A DNA stretch of 33,581 nucleotides from Candidatus Thalassarchaeaceae archaeon (GCA_030745885.1 JASLNR010000010.1:1-33581), one strand, 5' to 3'. Positions 15,901 through 23,754 are shown, counted from the stretch's first letter. Notes: generated from the sequence alone by a model not told the origin. A program made the numbers and translations.

Positions 15901-16760
15901 TGGCACTGAAGTACGCATACCATCCCGGCAACCTAGCCCACAGCAGCGCACCGGAGGTGGCGGACACGATGCCGCCATCCGCCCGCTCACTGGGCATCGA
16001 ACTGATTCCCCTGGATGGTGCGACCAGTTGTGGGGCGGGCATCATCAGGCAGGCCAATGACATTCTCCAAGTCACCCTTAACGCCAGGACCCTGGCGATC
16101 GCCGAGTCGAAGCGGCTCGACATCATCACTCCGTGCGCTGCGACTGCGGGCAACCTGCAAGAGGACCTGACCCGACTCAGGAACGACCCACTGTTGTTGG
16201 CGAAGACCAACGACGTCCTTGGAAGGACATCCGGCCTCTCGCTGTCGGGCACGGCCAACGTCCACCACCTCCTGCATGTGATAGTCGACGAGGTTGGCCT
16301 CGACAAGGTCGAGGCGAAGCTGAGGAATCCCATGCGATTCCGCATCGCCGGATATTACGGTCCAAATATCCAGCAGGAGGGAGCGTGCGGGGACGACGAT
16401 GTCTACGATCCTAACTACTTCGAGCAGCTCATCGCTGCTCTTGGGGGGACTCCCGTGGAGTGGGAGAGCAGGACCCAGAGCGTCGGAGCCCCCGGTCTGC
16501 TATCCGAGGAGCCGACGGTCCTGCGGCAGACCGCAGCGATTATCTCCGATGCAAAGTCAGAGGGCGCGGACATTATCGTGAGCGCGTGCACCCTCTCGCA
16601 CACCGTCCTTGACGTCTACCAGGGCAAGGCGTCCAGAGCCACTGGGCTCTCAACAAACCTCCCGGTAATCCATCTTACCGAGCTGCTCTCCTTCGCGTTC
16701 GGCCACCACAATAGCAGGCTGGCGCAACTTAGGACGAGAGTTGCAGTCATTGGTGACTAG
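15900..16760 (+). CDS. CCG-domain protein (HdrB/SdhE-like) with most cluster cysteines replaced
   Basis: A 286-residue relative of HdrB, SdhE and the C-terminal part of TfrB, which bind unusual 4Fe-4S clusters through two CCG domains. The frame of both domains is clear: YHPG at 7-10 followed by the SCGAG region, and YYG at 152-154 followed by the SVGA region. The ligand pattern is C-x31-CC-x34-C-x2-C in the family; here it reads N11-x31-S43-C44-x34-C79-x2-T82 in the first domain and P155-x38-S194-V195-x34-C230-x2-S233 in the second. Spacing is kept but seven of ten ligand positions are lost. Start ATG overlaps the stop of the fusion protein, so the two are translationally coupled and probably form a complex. 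Its 3' end overlaps the convergent helicase gene by 14 bases. Confidence 0.85.
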   Translation: MALKYAYHPGNLAHSSAPEVADTMPPSARSLGIELIPLDGATSCGAGIIRQANDILQVTLNARTLAIAESKRLDIITPCAATAGNLQEDLTRLRNDPLLLAKTNDVLGRTSGLSLSGTANVHHLLHVIVDEVGLDKVEAKLRNPMRFRIAGYYGPNIQQEGACGDDDVYDPNYFEQLIAALGGTPVEWESRTQSVGAPGLLSEEPTVLRQTAAIISDAKSEGADIIVSACTLSHTVLDVYQGKASRATGLSTNLPVIHLTELLSFAFGHHNSRLAQLRTRVAVIGD

Positions 16761-18534
16761 TCCCCGGCTCCTCTCCCGTCGTGGTGAACTGCTCTAAGCC
16801 AATCTGGCCAGTGGGTCTGAAGGTCTCTGGCGGGAGGGCAGAGGGGGCCTGCCTGCCTTGCTCAATCACCACCGTATCGTCAGATATAGCGAGCTCCGCC
16901 CGGTGCCTATCCCTAGCATCGAGCACGAACTCGGCAGCTGGAATCGAGCTTCCATCTTGAACAACCACGAAGCGGCTTAGATTGGAGAGATCGGTATGGG
17001 GGCCTCGGTAAAGCCTCCTGCCGACCCTCCTTACCGCCTTGTGCATGAATTCCTCCTTGCGAACTGCAGCCGCCCTAGCGCCCTCATCGCGGGTGCCCTC
17101 GGCTATCAGAACCACAACCTCTCCCTCGCGGCGTCTTCCCGTCCTGCCCCTGCGCTGTATCGTCCGAATCTCGCTGGACACCGGTTCGTAGAATATTACG
17201 AGGTCGGCGCTCGGAATGTCGAGACCCTCCTCGCCGACTGAGGTGGCTACGAGCACGTTTGCGGAACCGGATCTGAAATTCCCCAGCCTCTCTATCTGCT
17301 GCTTCGGGCTGAGGCCACCCGTACCGCCTCTGCTCGACTGCCCGATGAATTGGACCGGCCTCACCCCTTCAAGTCCGACAATTGCCTGCTCGAGGGCGTT
17401 GACGGTGTCCCTGTAAGTCGCGAAGACGATGACCCTCGATTCGACGTCCCTGCGAAGTCTCTGCCTCACCAATCGGCGCACTGCCCCTACTTTGGAGTGG
17501 ACTTCTTCCATCTCTGCAAGGCTCCCGACCAGCCCCCTGACCCGGGGGTCCCTAAGGAAGTCATTCGCAGATCTGCTCTTACCATCCTCCCTTACCATCC
17601 TGTCCAAGAACTCCCTCGAGGCGGCGATACCCTGGCACAGCAGATGGTTGATTAGGTGATGGAGCCTCATCGCAGTGGCAATCTGTGATATTGATCGATA
17701 GGCGCTCGCCTCGCCCCTGGAGATGGCAGCTTGGGCCCTTTCCATCGCGTTGGACAGCCCTCTGTGGCTGATCAGGCCGGGTATGACGTACCTTCCGAGC
17801 CTCTTCTCGCGGTCCACGATACCTTCCTGCCAGACCCTGAACGGCTCGGCGAGATCCCTGATTTGAATCGGGACTTCGACCGTCGTCTCAGTAATTTCCA
17901 GTCCCGAAACGTGCTCCGCCATCATCGGGTCGTCCCGAGCCCTCAGGTGAATCCTCTGGACGGCAAGCCTGTTGCAAACCTCTTCCACCTGTTCGGTCTT
18001 GGAGCCGGGGCTCGCTGTGGTGGCTAGTATGAGGGGGTCCTCTGACTGCGAGATGTAGAGCTCGGCGACTTGTGCCATCGCATGGTCTCCAGTGCAGTGG
18101 TGAGCCTCGTCGATGACCAATAGGGAGCATGCAGCCAAGGATAGGCTTCCTCGCAGAATGTCGTTTCTGACCACTTGAGGTGTTGCGAAGACCAATCTTG
18201 AGGAGGGCCACAGACCGGGCCTCTTCACCACGGGTTGCTGGCCGCTGATGGAAATCGGATTGATTTCACTTCGATTCACAAGAACCGGCGTCGTGCTCTC
18301 TAGGTGCTGGTTGATCAAGGCCACTGTGGGGGCGATTACCAGGACCCAACCTGCGTCGACCTCGAGTCTCTCTGCGATTGCCATCCACGCGACGGCCGTC
18401 TTCCCAGCGGCGGTGGGTAGTACTAGTAGCATCGACCCAGATATTGATTCGTCCACGGCTTGGAGCTGATACGCCCTAGCCTCGACAGTGCCGGGGGAGA
18501 GTCCGGGATGGCCGACGAATGGGTCCATGGGCAA
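16747..18534 (-). CDS. SF2 DNA helicase of the Hef/FANCM type, without a full nuclease domain
   Basis: A 595-residue superfamily 2 helicase. Visible motifs: Q-motif Y22-Q23, Walker A PTAAGKT (40-46), DEAH box D142-H145, motif III TASPGS, motif V about ATSVGEEGLDIP, and motif VI QRRGRTGRR. The TASPGS motif, the downstream M-A-E-H-V region and an alpha-helical insertion between the two RecA-like lobes are characteristic of Hef, FANCM and Mph1, which remodel stalled replication forks and branched DNA. Archaeal Hef usually has an ERCC4-type nuclease and helix-hairpin-helix domain after the helicase; here only about 95 residues follow, with a segment EFVLDARDRHRAEL that resembles the start of an ERCC4 domain. 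The listed start is TTG at 18534; ATG at 18528 is two codons in and at least as likely. Confidence 0.88.
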   Translation of the reverse strand: MPMDPFVGHPGLSPGTVEARAYQLQAVDESISGSMLLVLPTAAGKTAVAWMAIAERLEVDAGWVLVIAPTVALINQHLESTTPVLVNRSEINPISISGQQPVVKRPGLWPSSRLVFATPQVVRNDILRGSLSLAACSLLVIDEAHHCTGDHAMAQVAELYISQSEDPLILATTASPGSKTEQVEEVCNRLAVQRIHLRARDDPMMAEHVSGLEITETTVEVPIQIRDLAEPFRVWQEGIVDREKRLGRYVIPGLISHRGLSNAMERAQAAISRGEASAYRSISQIATAMRLHHLINHLLCQGIAASREFLDRMVREDGKSRSANDFLRDPRVRGLVGSLAEMEEVHSKVGAVRRLVRQRLRRDVESRVIVFATYRDTVNALEQAIVGLEGVRPVQFIGQSSRGGTGGLSPKQQIERLGNFRSGSANVLVATSVGEEGLDIPSADLVIFYEPVSSEIRTIQRRGRTGRRREGEVVVLIAEGTRDEGARAAAVRKEEFMHKAVRRVGRRLYRGPHTDLSNLSRFVVVQDGSSIPAAEFVLDARDRHRAELAISDDTVVIEQGRQAPSALPPETFRPTGQIGLEQFTTTGEEPGTSHQ

Positions 18535-18587
18535 AGACCTCCGGAGTCAGGGTTCAAAATCATTGCACAGGGGGGAAAGGCCCCACA

Positions 18588-18602
18588 CACCCCGTAGGGG
18601 TG
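18588..18602. repeat. Perfect palindrome CACCCC-GTA-GGGGTG
   Basis: A 15-base inverted repeat (six-base arms, three-base centre) lies between the divergently arranged helicase and ribosomal-protein genes, about 20 bases upstream of the proposed TATA element of the ribosomal operon. It could be a repressor or activator site. A similar C-run/G-run palindrome followed by the same TGCA occurs upstream of the 16S gene at 33362-33376. Confidence 0.5.
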
Positions 18603-18623
18603 CATAGGGTCAATCCCGATTCG

Positions 18624-18631
18624 TTCAAATA
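18624..18631 (+). promoter_or_regulatory. Likely TATA element of the ribosomal-protein operon
   Basis: TTCAAATA is the best archaeal TATA-like match in the 281-base gap between the helicase and uL3. Transcription would begin near 18655 and yield a leader of about 160 bases, which is long for an archaeon. The call rests on position and composition only. Confidence 0.4.
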
Positions 18632-18654
18632 GGGTATGTCAGTCGCAAAGCCGC

Positions 18655-18815
18655 TCACAGCGTGAGGTACCAGACACTAGAGGGCTCTGCAGTGGCATCC
18701 CCCAAACCCCGGCTGCACTCGCGGCCCGGGTCCCGTGTCACGGTATCTCCCTGGCGCAGTGGGCCCGGTCCAAGGCCGTTCGCGGCCCGAAATCGGTTAT
18801 TATGGAGGAATTTGA
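18655..18815 (+). promoter_or_regulatory. Structured GC-rich 5' leader of the ribosomal-protein operon
   Basis: Between the proposed start site and uL3 the sequence is GC-rich and can fold. CCGGGTCC (18726-18733) pairs with GGGCCCGG (18761-18768) over eight base pairs. Directly after it, GGCCG-TTCG-CGGCC (18774-18787) forms a five-pair hairpin with a UUCG loop. A strong ribosome-binding site, GGAGG at 18804-18808, follows at good distance from ATG 18816. The helices stop 16 bases short of that site, as expected of a leader that could control translation or carry a ribosomal-protein binding site. I found no match to SRP RNA, RNase P RNA, 5S rRNA or a tRNA here. Confidence 0.5.
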
Positions 18816-19895
18816 ATGGCTGACCGACACAGACCTCGCCGAGGTAGCATGGGCTATAGCCCTAGGAAGCGTGCGGTACGCCAATTCCCCCGAATCTCCT
18901 CATGGCCCGATTCTGACGCTTCCGAGGTACGTGTTCAGGGCTTCGCGGGATGGAAGGCGGGGATGACCCACATCATGATGAGGGACTCCAACCCCCACTC
19001 AACCTCTACTGGTCAAGAAGTCAGGAAGGCGGTCACGGTTGTTGAGGCCCCTCCGATGAGCGTCCTCGCTGTAAGGGCCTACAGAATGACCCCTTATGGG
19101 TTGCAGACCGCAGGGGAAATCTGGACTGACATATCCCAAGGTGGACCCGAGAACCTGACCCCCCGCTTCGCCAACCAGTCCAGGGGTGAGCGGGACATCG
19201 AGGAGGGCCGCAAGCCAGCTAAGCGCGGCGGGCGAATCCCCAGTCGCAGCAATGGCTCCCAAGAGGCCGCAATCGAATCCCTCAGAGAGCAGGACCTCAG
19301 CGAGGTTCGACTAATTGTGAGCACCCAGCCCAATTTGGTGCGCAGCATTCCCTCAAAGACCCCGGAGATCATGGAGATCGGCTTGGTTGGCGGCGATAAC
19401 GGAGCCAAGCTTGACTGGGCGATGGGGCGACTTGGCGGCCAGATCGGCCTCGAAGACGTCTACCAAGTTGGTCAGGAGGTCGATGTCGTAGGCGTCACGA
19501 AGGGCAAGGGATGGCAGGGCTCTATCAAGAGATTCGGTCTCAAACTGCTCTCCCACAAGAACAGCAAGCGTCGACGTCAGGGTGGAAACATGGGGGACTT
19601 CGGTACCGGCTACGTCCGCAAAACCATCCGTCAAGCCGGGCAAGTCGGCTACCACAAGAGGACCGAGCTGAACAAGAGGATCCTCCGCATTTCTAATTCG
19701 GACGAGTCCGAGATCACCCCAGCGGGGGGCTTCCTCAATTACGGGGAGGTCAGGAACCCGTACATGATCGTCCAGGGAAGCCTTCCCGGACCAGCAAAGA
19801 GGCTCCTGAGATTCCGCGACGCCATTCGTCCGAGGGTAAGCAAGAGTGAGGTCGAGATCACCTACGTCAGCACCTCGAGCAAGCAGGGAGTGTGA
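18816..19895 (+). CDS. rpl3: Ribosomal protein uL3
   Basis: A 359-residue large-subunit protein that binds 23S rRNA near the peptidyl-transferase centre and helps start subunit assembly. The N-terminal RPRRGSMGYSPRKRA segment, GFAGWKAGMTHIM and the VTKGKGWQGSIKRFG segment (about 225-245) with its long rRNA-penetrating loop are typical archaeal uL3. It is slightly longer than many archaeal homologues, with extra residues in a hydrophilic stretch around 120-150. It is the first gene of the operon, preceded by a strong GGAGG site and the structured leader, and is followed by uL4 after four bases. Confidence 0.98.
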   Translation: MADRHRPRRGSMGYSPRKRAVRQFPRISSWPDSDASEVRVQGFAGWKAGMTHIMMRDSNPHSTSTGQEVRKAVTVVEAPPMSVLAVRAYRMTPYGLQTAGEIWTDISQGGPENLTPRFANQSRGERDIEEGRKPAKRGGRIPSRSNGSQEAAIESLREQDLSEVRLIVSTQPNLVRSIPSKTPEIMEIGLVGGDNGAKLDWAMGRLGGQIGLEDVYQVGQEVDVVGVTKGKGWQGSIKRFGLKLLSHKNSKRRRQGGNMGDFGTGYVRKTIRQAGQVGYHKRTELNKRILRISNSDESEITPAGGFLNYGEVRNPYMIVQGSLPGPAKRLLRFRDAIRPRVSKSEVEITYVSTSSKQGV

Positions 19896-19899
19896 TTCA

Positions 19900-20778
19900 T
19901 TGAAGACGAAGGTGTACGACTTGGTGAACTCCGTCGTCCAGGAGGAACTCGATGCGGGACTTCTAGCCGAATCTTACGCCGTAGAGGTCAAGGACGGCAA
20001 GCCAATAACACTCCCCGAGGCATTCTCATCGGATGTCAGACTGGATATCATCCGCTCTGCCGTGCATGCCTCCCGCGCCAATCGCAGGCAATCCTACGGC
20101 CACCGAGAGCACGATGGCAAGCGCTCCCCCCAACCTGGGATGAAGCATTCCGTGGAGTGGTGGGGCAAGGGACGGGGGGTCTCGCGGATTATGAGAAAGA
20201 CGGGACAGAGGACCGGCGCGCAGAACCCACACACCCGCGGTGGACGCAGAGCCCATGGGCCCAAGGTGGACAAGGACTGGTCCCAGAAGCTCAACTCGAA
20301 GTCGCGCAAGACCGCACGCAACTCCGCTATCGCCGCCTCCTGCGACTCCGAACTAGTCTCCTCCAGAGGCCACAGGTTCGATGGGGACACAAGATTGCCA
20401 ATCATCATCGATGACTACGTTGAATCCAGGGGCGGCACTGATGAGAGATACGAAATCGAGTCCATCCCCCTCCAGTACTCGACTCGCAAGTTTGTTGCTA
20501 TTATGGAGGCACTCGGCCTGTCCGACGACCTCGACCGCTCCAAGCAGGGCCGCACCATCAGGGCTGGCAGGGGAACGATGCGCGGTCGGAAGTACAGGAC
20601 CCCGAAGAGCCTTCTACTGGTAGTCGCCCAGAAGGGTGGCTTGGACAAGGCAGCTCGCAATGTTCCCGGAGTTGATGTAGTCACCGCCAAGGACCTCAGT
20701 GCCGAGGATCTGGCTCCCGGAGGCGATCCCGGAAGACTCACAGTTTGGACTAAGGCCGCAGTAGAGGCACTGGAGTGA
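19900..20778 (+). CDS. rpl4: Ribosomal protein uL4
   Basis: A 292-residue large-subunit protein whose extended loop lines the peptide exit tunnel. TTG at 19900 is the right start: it follows the uL3 stop by four bases, has a GGAGTGTGATT ribosome-binding region, and the product then begins with the usual VYDL-type strand. Upstream in-frame ATG 19846 lies inside uL3 and would add an unrelated Ser/Arg-rich stretch. Family landmarks include DIIRSAVHASRANRRQSYG, the Arg/Gly-rich tunnel loop (about 65-115) and the C-terminal IPGVDVVTAKDL-like segment (here VPGVDVVTAKDL). Its stop overlaps the ribosome-binding region of uL23. Confidence 0.97.
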   Translation: MKTKVYDLVNSVVQEELDAGLLAESYAVEVKDGKPITLPEAFSSDVRLDIIRSAVHASRANRRQSYGHREHDGKRSPQPGMKHSVEWWGKGRGVSRIMRKTGQRTGAQNPHTRGGRRAHGPKVDKDWSQKLNSKSRKTARNSAIAASCDSELVSSRGHRFDGDTRLPIIIDDYVESRGGTDERYEIESIPLQYSTRKFVAIMEALGLSDDLDRSKQGRTIRAGRGTMRGRKYRTPKSLLLVVAQKGGLDKAARNVPGVDVVTAKDLSAEDLAPGGDPGRLTVWTKAAVEALE

Positions 20779-20783
20779 TTGTA

Positions 20784-21071
20784 ATGGACCCATACGACGT
20801 CATCATCATGCCTTGGATCACAGAGAAGACCCTAGAGGCCAGAAGGATAGCCGACCCCGAAGGCGGCCACCGCGAGAATAACAACAGGATCGAGTTCATC
20901 GTGCGCCGAGAGGCGACCAAGAAGGATATCCGCGAAGCTATCGAAAGCCTCTTGGAGGTCAAGGTCGCCAAGGTTAACGTCAGAATCAACAGGACCGGCA
21001 AGCACGCCAGCATTCGCCTTGCCGATGGATACGACGCAGAGGAGGCAGCGCTCAAACTCGGGGCGTTCTGA
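20784..21071 (+). CDS. rpl23: Ribosomal protein uL23
   Basis: A 95-residue large-subunit protein at the tunnel exit, where signal recognition particle and SecY dock. ATG 20784 is chosen over GTG 20775 because a GGAGTGATT ribosome-binding site falls just before it. The core motifs P-W-I-T-E-K-T, a segment ending in IEFIVRREATKKDI, and VAKVNVRINRTGKHASIRL are typical; the C terminus ends in KLGAF, close to the usual LG-x-x. It is 5 bases after uL4 and 12 before uL2. Confidence 0.97.
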   Translation: MDPYDVIIMPWITEKTLEARRIADPEGGHRENNNRIEFIVRREATKKDIREAIESLLEVKVAKVNVRINRTGKHASIRLADGYDAEEAALKLGAF

Positions 21072-21083
21072 TAAGGTGATTTG

Positions 21084-21800
21084 ATGGGTAAGAGGACACG
21101 CTCACAACGCCGCGGTTCGAGCCCCAAGAACAGGGTCTCGAGTCACCGCTTCCCTGCAGCCAACCGTCTGCCCCGCGTCAGCGGGGAGATAGCCGAGGTC
21201 ATCGACCTCATCCACAGCCCGGCCCATACCGCCCCCCTTGCCAAGGTTAAGTTCGAAGATGGTGCAGTAGCCCATCTAGCAGCCCCCGAGGGCATGTCCG
21301 TGGGACAGACCGTCGCCTTTGGCGATCGCGTCGCTCTAAGACCTGGAAACGTTACCACCTTGGACCAGATCCCCGAGGGGACTCAAATATGCAACGTCGA
21401 GGCTCGTCCCGGCGATGGTGGCAAGATTGCCCGCTCTGGGGGGAACTCAGCCACAATCGACACAAGGATGGGAGATCTCGTCAAGGTACGCCTTCCCAGC
21501 GGGCGCATCAAGGACCTCCCCGCGAAATGCCGCGCAACCATCGGTGTTCTCGGCGGCCACGGCCGCACCGAGAAACCGCTTGTCAAGGCCGGCGCTGCCC
21601 ACCACCGGGCCAAGGCCCGCGGCAAGCTCTACCCCACCGTCAGCGGTGTTGCGATGAACCCAGTCGACCACCCGCATGGCGGTGGAAACCACCAGGCCGT
21701 CCACGGCCCCAACTCGGTGAGCAGGAACGCTCCTCCGGGAAAGAAGGTCGGTAACATCGCCCCCAAGAGGACCGGTCGTGGCAGGTCGAAGAAGGAGTAG
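21084..21800 (+). CDS. rpl2: Ribosomal protein uL2
   Basis: A 238-residue large-subunit protein needed for subunit association and peptidyl-transferase activity. ATG 21084 follows an AGGTGATTT site; a TTG one codon earlier is less likely. The N-terminal RTRSQRRGSSP, central KVRLPSGRIKDLPAKCRATIG-type strand and the C-terminal NPVDHPHGGG motif, with the conserved histidine near the catalytic centre, are all present. Length is normal for archaea. Confidence 0.98.
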   Translation: MGKRTRSQRRGSSPKNRVSSHRFPAANRLPRVSGEIAEVIDLIHSPAHTAPLAKVKFEDGAVAHLAAPEGMSVGQTVAFGDRVALRPGNVTTLDQIPEGTQICNVEARPGDGGKIARSGGNSATIDTRMGDLVKVRLPSGRIKDLPAKCRATIGVLGGHGRTEKPLVKAGAAHHRAKARGKLYPTVSGVAMNPVDHPHGGGNHQAVHGPNSVSRNAPPGKKVGNIAPKRTGRGRSKKE

Positions 21801-21808
21801 TGTGAGAC

Positions 21809-22303
21809 ATGGCACGCAAGAGAAGGGTATTCCGGACGGCCAAGATGGCGCGCCGGCAGGCGAGGAAGCGACGCTCCAAGATTAGCGAGCGCCGCAAGAA
21901 GGAGTTCCGCTGGAGGGGCTACAGTCTTGGGGAACTACAGGAAATGCCACTTTACCCTCCGGACGACGACATAGACGCCCCCTGCATCGCCACCCTGATG
22001 CCCTCGAGGGTCAAGCGCACTCTTGCTCGCGGACTCAGCCTCGAGTGCGAGAAACTCTTGGAGAGGGTCAGGGAAAGCAACGGCAAGGTCGTCAAAACTC
22101 ATTGCAGGGGGATGTACGTCCTCCCAGAGATGGTCGGCTCGACAATCGGAGTCCACGACGGCCAGAACTTCGTCAAGGTCGAAATCGTACCGAATATGAT
22201 CGGTCATGCACTGGGGGAGTTCGCGAAGACGAGGAAGTCGGTCACCCACACTGGACCGGGTGTCGGTGCAACCCGTTCTTCCCAGCATGTGGCATTGAAG
22301 TGA
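21809..22303 (+). CDS. rps19: Ribosomal protein uS19
   Basis: A 164-residue small-subunit head protein that contacts tRNA and 23S rRNA bridges. The C-terminal core is unmistakable: VKTHCRGMYVLPEMVG, IGVHDGQNFVKVEI, MIGHALGEFAKTR and a GATRSS-type tail. It is somewhat longer than the common archaeal length (about 130-150) because of a very basic first 30 residues rich in Arg and Lys. The ATG lies eight bases after the uL2 stop. Confidence 0.97.
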   Translation: MARKRRVFRTAKMARRQARKRRSKISERRKKEFRWRGYSLGELQEMPLYPPDDDIDAPCIATLMPSRVKRTLARGLSLECEKLLERVRESNGKVVKTHCRGMYVLPEMVGSTIGVHDGQNFVKVEIVPNMIGHALGEFAKTRKSVTHTGPGVGATRSSQHVALK

Positions 22304-22313
22304 GGTTAGTGGA

Positions 22314-22847
22314 ATGAGCAGAGTGACCGGCACGCCGCAGCGGGGATACACCCAGTTGCTCGAGGGCACGAACCTCGTGTCAGCCAGAGCCGTCGATGTG
22401 GACTGCCACCACAAGCACTGTTACCACATCGCCAAGGCGATTCGAGGCATGGGCGCCGATGAAGCCATCAGCTACCTAGGGGACGTCATCGAGAAGAAGC
22501 GTGCCATTCCCTATCAGCGCCGTTCGCGCAAAGGGCGCGGCGGCAACACCATGGCCGGTCACCGGAAGGGAAAGATGGGACCTGGCAAGTTTCCGAACAA
22601 GGCCTCCAAGGAATTCATCAAACTCATCAACAGCGCCATGGAAAATGCCAGACAGCGCTACGATACCATCGACCCGGAGGAGATGGTAATCACCCACGTC
22701 GCCGCGCACCGCGGGCAGGTGGCCAGCAATTGGAAAGCTAGGGCTCGCGGCAGGTCTTCGCCTTGGAACCATTATCAAGTGAATCTAGAGATTTTCCTAG
22801 AGTTCTTCGGAGACGAGGAGGAAGAGCCCGAGGAAGGGGAGTTCTGA
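22314..22847 (+). CDS. rpl22: Ribosomal protein uL22
   Basis: A 177-residue large-subunit protein whose loop lines the exit tunnel. Typical elements are the early SARAVDVDCHHKHCYHIAKA-like helix, KKRAIPYQRR, and the tunnel loop about residues 65-90 with GGNTMAGHRKGKMGPGKFP. The C terminus carries an acidic tail (DEEEEPEEGEF). It starts ten bases after uS19 with a GAGGTTAGTG region upstream. Confidence 0.96.
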   Translation: MSRVTGTPQRGYTQLLEGTNLVSARAVDVDCHHKHCYHIAKAIRGMGADEAISYLGDVIEKKRAIPYQRRSRKGRGGNTMAGHRKGKMGPGKFPNKASKEFIKLINSAMENARQRYDTIDPEEMVITHVAAHRGQVASNWKARARGRSSPWNHYQVNLEIFLEFFGDEEEEPEEGEF

Positions 22848-22856
22848 GGTGGTGGC

Positions 22857-23549
22857 ATGAAGCAGAACACGATTCGCAACATGATAGGCCGCAACGTCGA
22901 GAGGCAGTTGGTGCGAGAGTACCTCCTGAAGGAGACCGAGAGGGCCGGCTTCGGAGGCCTGCACTTCAACAGGACGCCAGAGGGCACCAAGGTGACCCTT
23001 AGCGCCGAGCAGGTCGGTCGGGTGATCGGCCGGCGAGGCAAAGTCATCCACGAGCTCCAGCGACGACTGCAGGAGGACTTCAATCTCACAAACCCCCAGC
23101 TGGAGGTCGAGGAGATCGAGGATTCTAGAATCAACGCGCAGATTATGGCGAGCAGACTCGCCAGTTCGCTCGAGCGAGGCTGGTTCTTCCGTCGAGCCGG
23201 TCACAGCACGGTGCAGAACATCATGGACGCTGGCGCAAGGGGGTGCATCGTCATCCTCAGCGGCAAGATAACAGGCGCGAGGCACCGGGTCGAGAAGTTC
23301 CAGAAGGGGCACATCAAGTACTGTGGCGAGACGGCCCTGCAATTAATGGACGTCGGTTTCTCTACCGCCGTCAAGAAACTCGGAACTGTCGGATGCACAG
23401 TCAGAATCATGCGACCCGGAACCAGTCTGCCACATGAGATTTCCATCAAAGAGAGGCACGAATCCGGTCTACCCCAACTGGTCGAAGCCACCGGTTTCGT
23501 CCCCCTCGAGTTGGACGAGGCCCTAGCAGAAGGAAAGGAGGAGGAGTGA
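22857..23549 (+). CDS. rps3: Ribosomal protein uS3
   Basis: A 230-residue small-subunit protein at the mRNA entry site. It contains a type II KH domain with VIGRRGKVIHEL (about 59-70) and the C-terminal uS3 domain with ARGCIVILSGKITGARH and the G-T-V-G-C-T-V-R-I-M segment. The C terminus ends in EGKEEE. It starts nine bases after uL22 with GAGGTGG upstream; its stop overlaps the uL29 start (TGATG). Confidence 0.97.
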   Translation: MKQNTIRNMIGRNVERQLVREYLLKETERAGFGGLHFNRTPEGTKVTLSAEQVGRVIGRRGKVIHELQRRLQEDFNLTNPQLEVEEIEDSRINAQIMASRLASSLERGWFFRRAGHSTVQNIMDAGARGCIVILSGKITGARHRVEKFQKGHIKYCGETALQLMDVGFSTAVKKLGTVGCTVRIMRPGTSLPHEISIKERHESGLPQLVEATGFVPLELDEALAEGKEEE

Positions 23550-23752
23550 TGCCACACGTAAGCTCGAAGGACATCGACGAGATGAACCAAGAGCAGCGAG
23601 AGCGCACGCTTGAGGAACTACGTGACGAGATGCTCCAGTTGAGGGCCCAGCAGGCCTTGGGCGGCTCGTCCTCGAACCCTGGGGCTTACAAGCAGACCCG
23701 TAGGAGCATTGCGAGACTACTCACGAAGATGAACCAATCCAAGGAGGAGTGA
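23549..23752 (+). CDS. rpl29: Ribosomal protein uL29
   Basis: A 67-residue coiled-coil protein at the tunnel exit near uL23. The helix pair with LEELRDEMLQLRAQQALGG and the second helix YKQTRRSIARLLTKMNQ match the family. ATG 23549 overlaps the uS3 stop as TGATG, and a GGAGGAG site sits just upstream; the GTG at 23546 would be part of the same junction and is less likely. Confidence 0.95.
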   Translation: MPHVSSKDIDEMNQEQRERTLEELRDEMLQLRAQQALGGSSSNPGAYKQTRRSIARLLTKMNQSKEE

Positions 23753-23754
23753 TA

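Noticed and set aside
18655..18815. Leader region as SRP RNA, 5S rRNA or a tRNA
   Set aside because: I looked for the SRP helix 8 core, the 5S consensus and a tRNA T arm on both strands and found none; it is described only as a structured leader.
19846..19899. Upstream extension of uL4 starting at ATG 19846
   Set aside because: It lies within uL3 and adds an unrelated stretch; TTG 19900 has a ribosome-binding site and gives the conserved N terminus.
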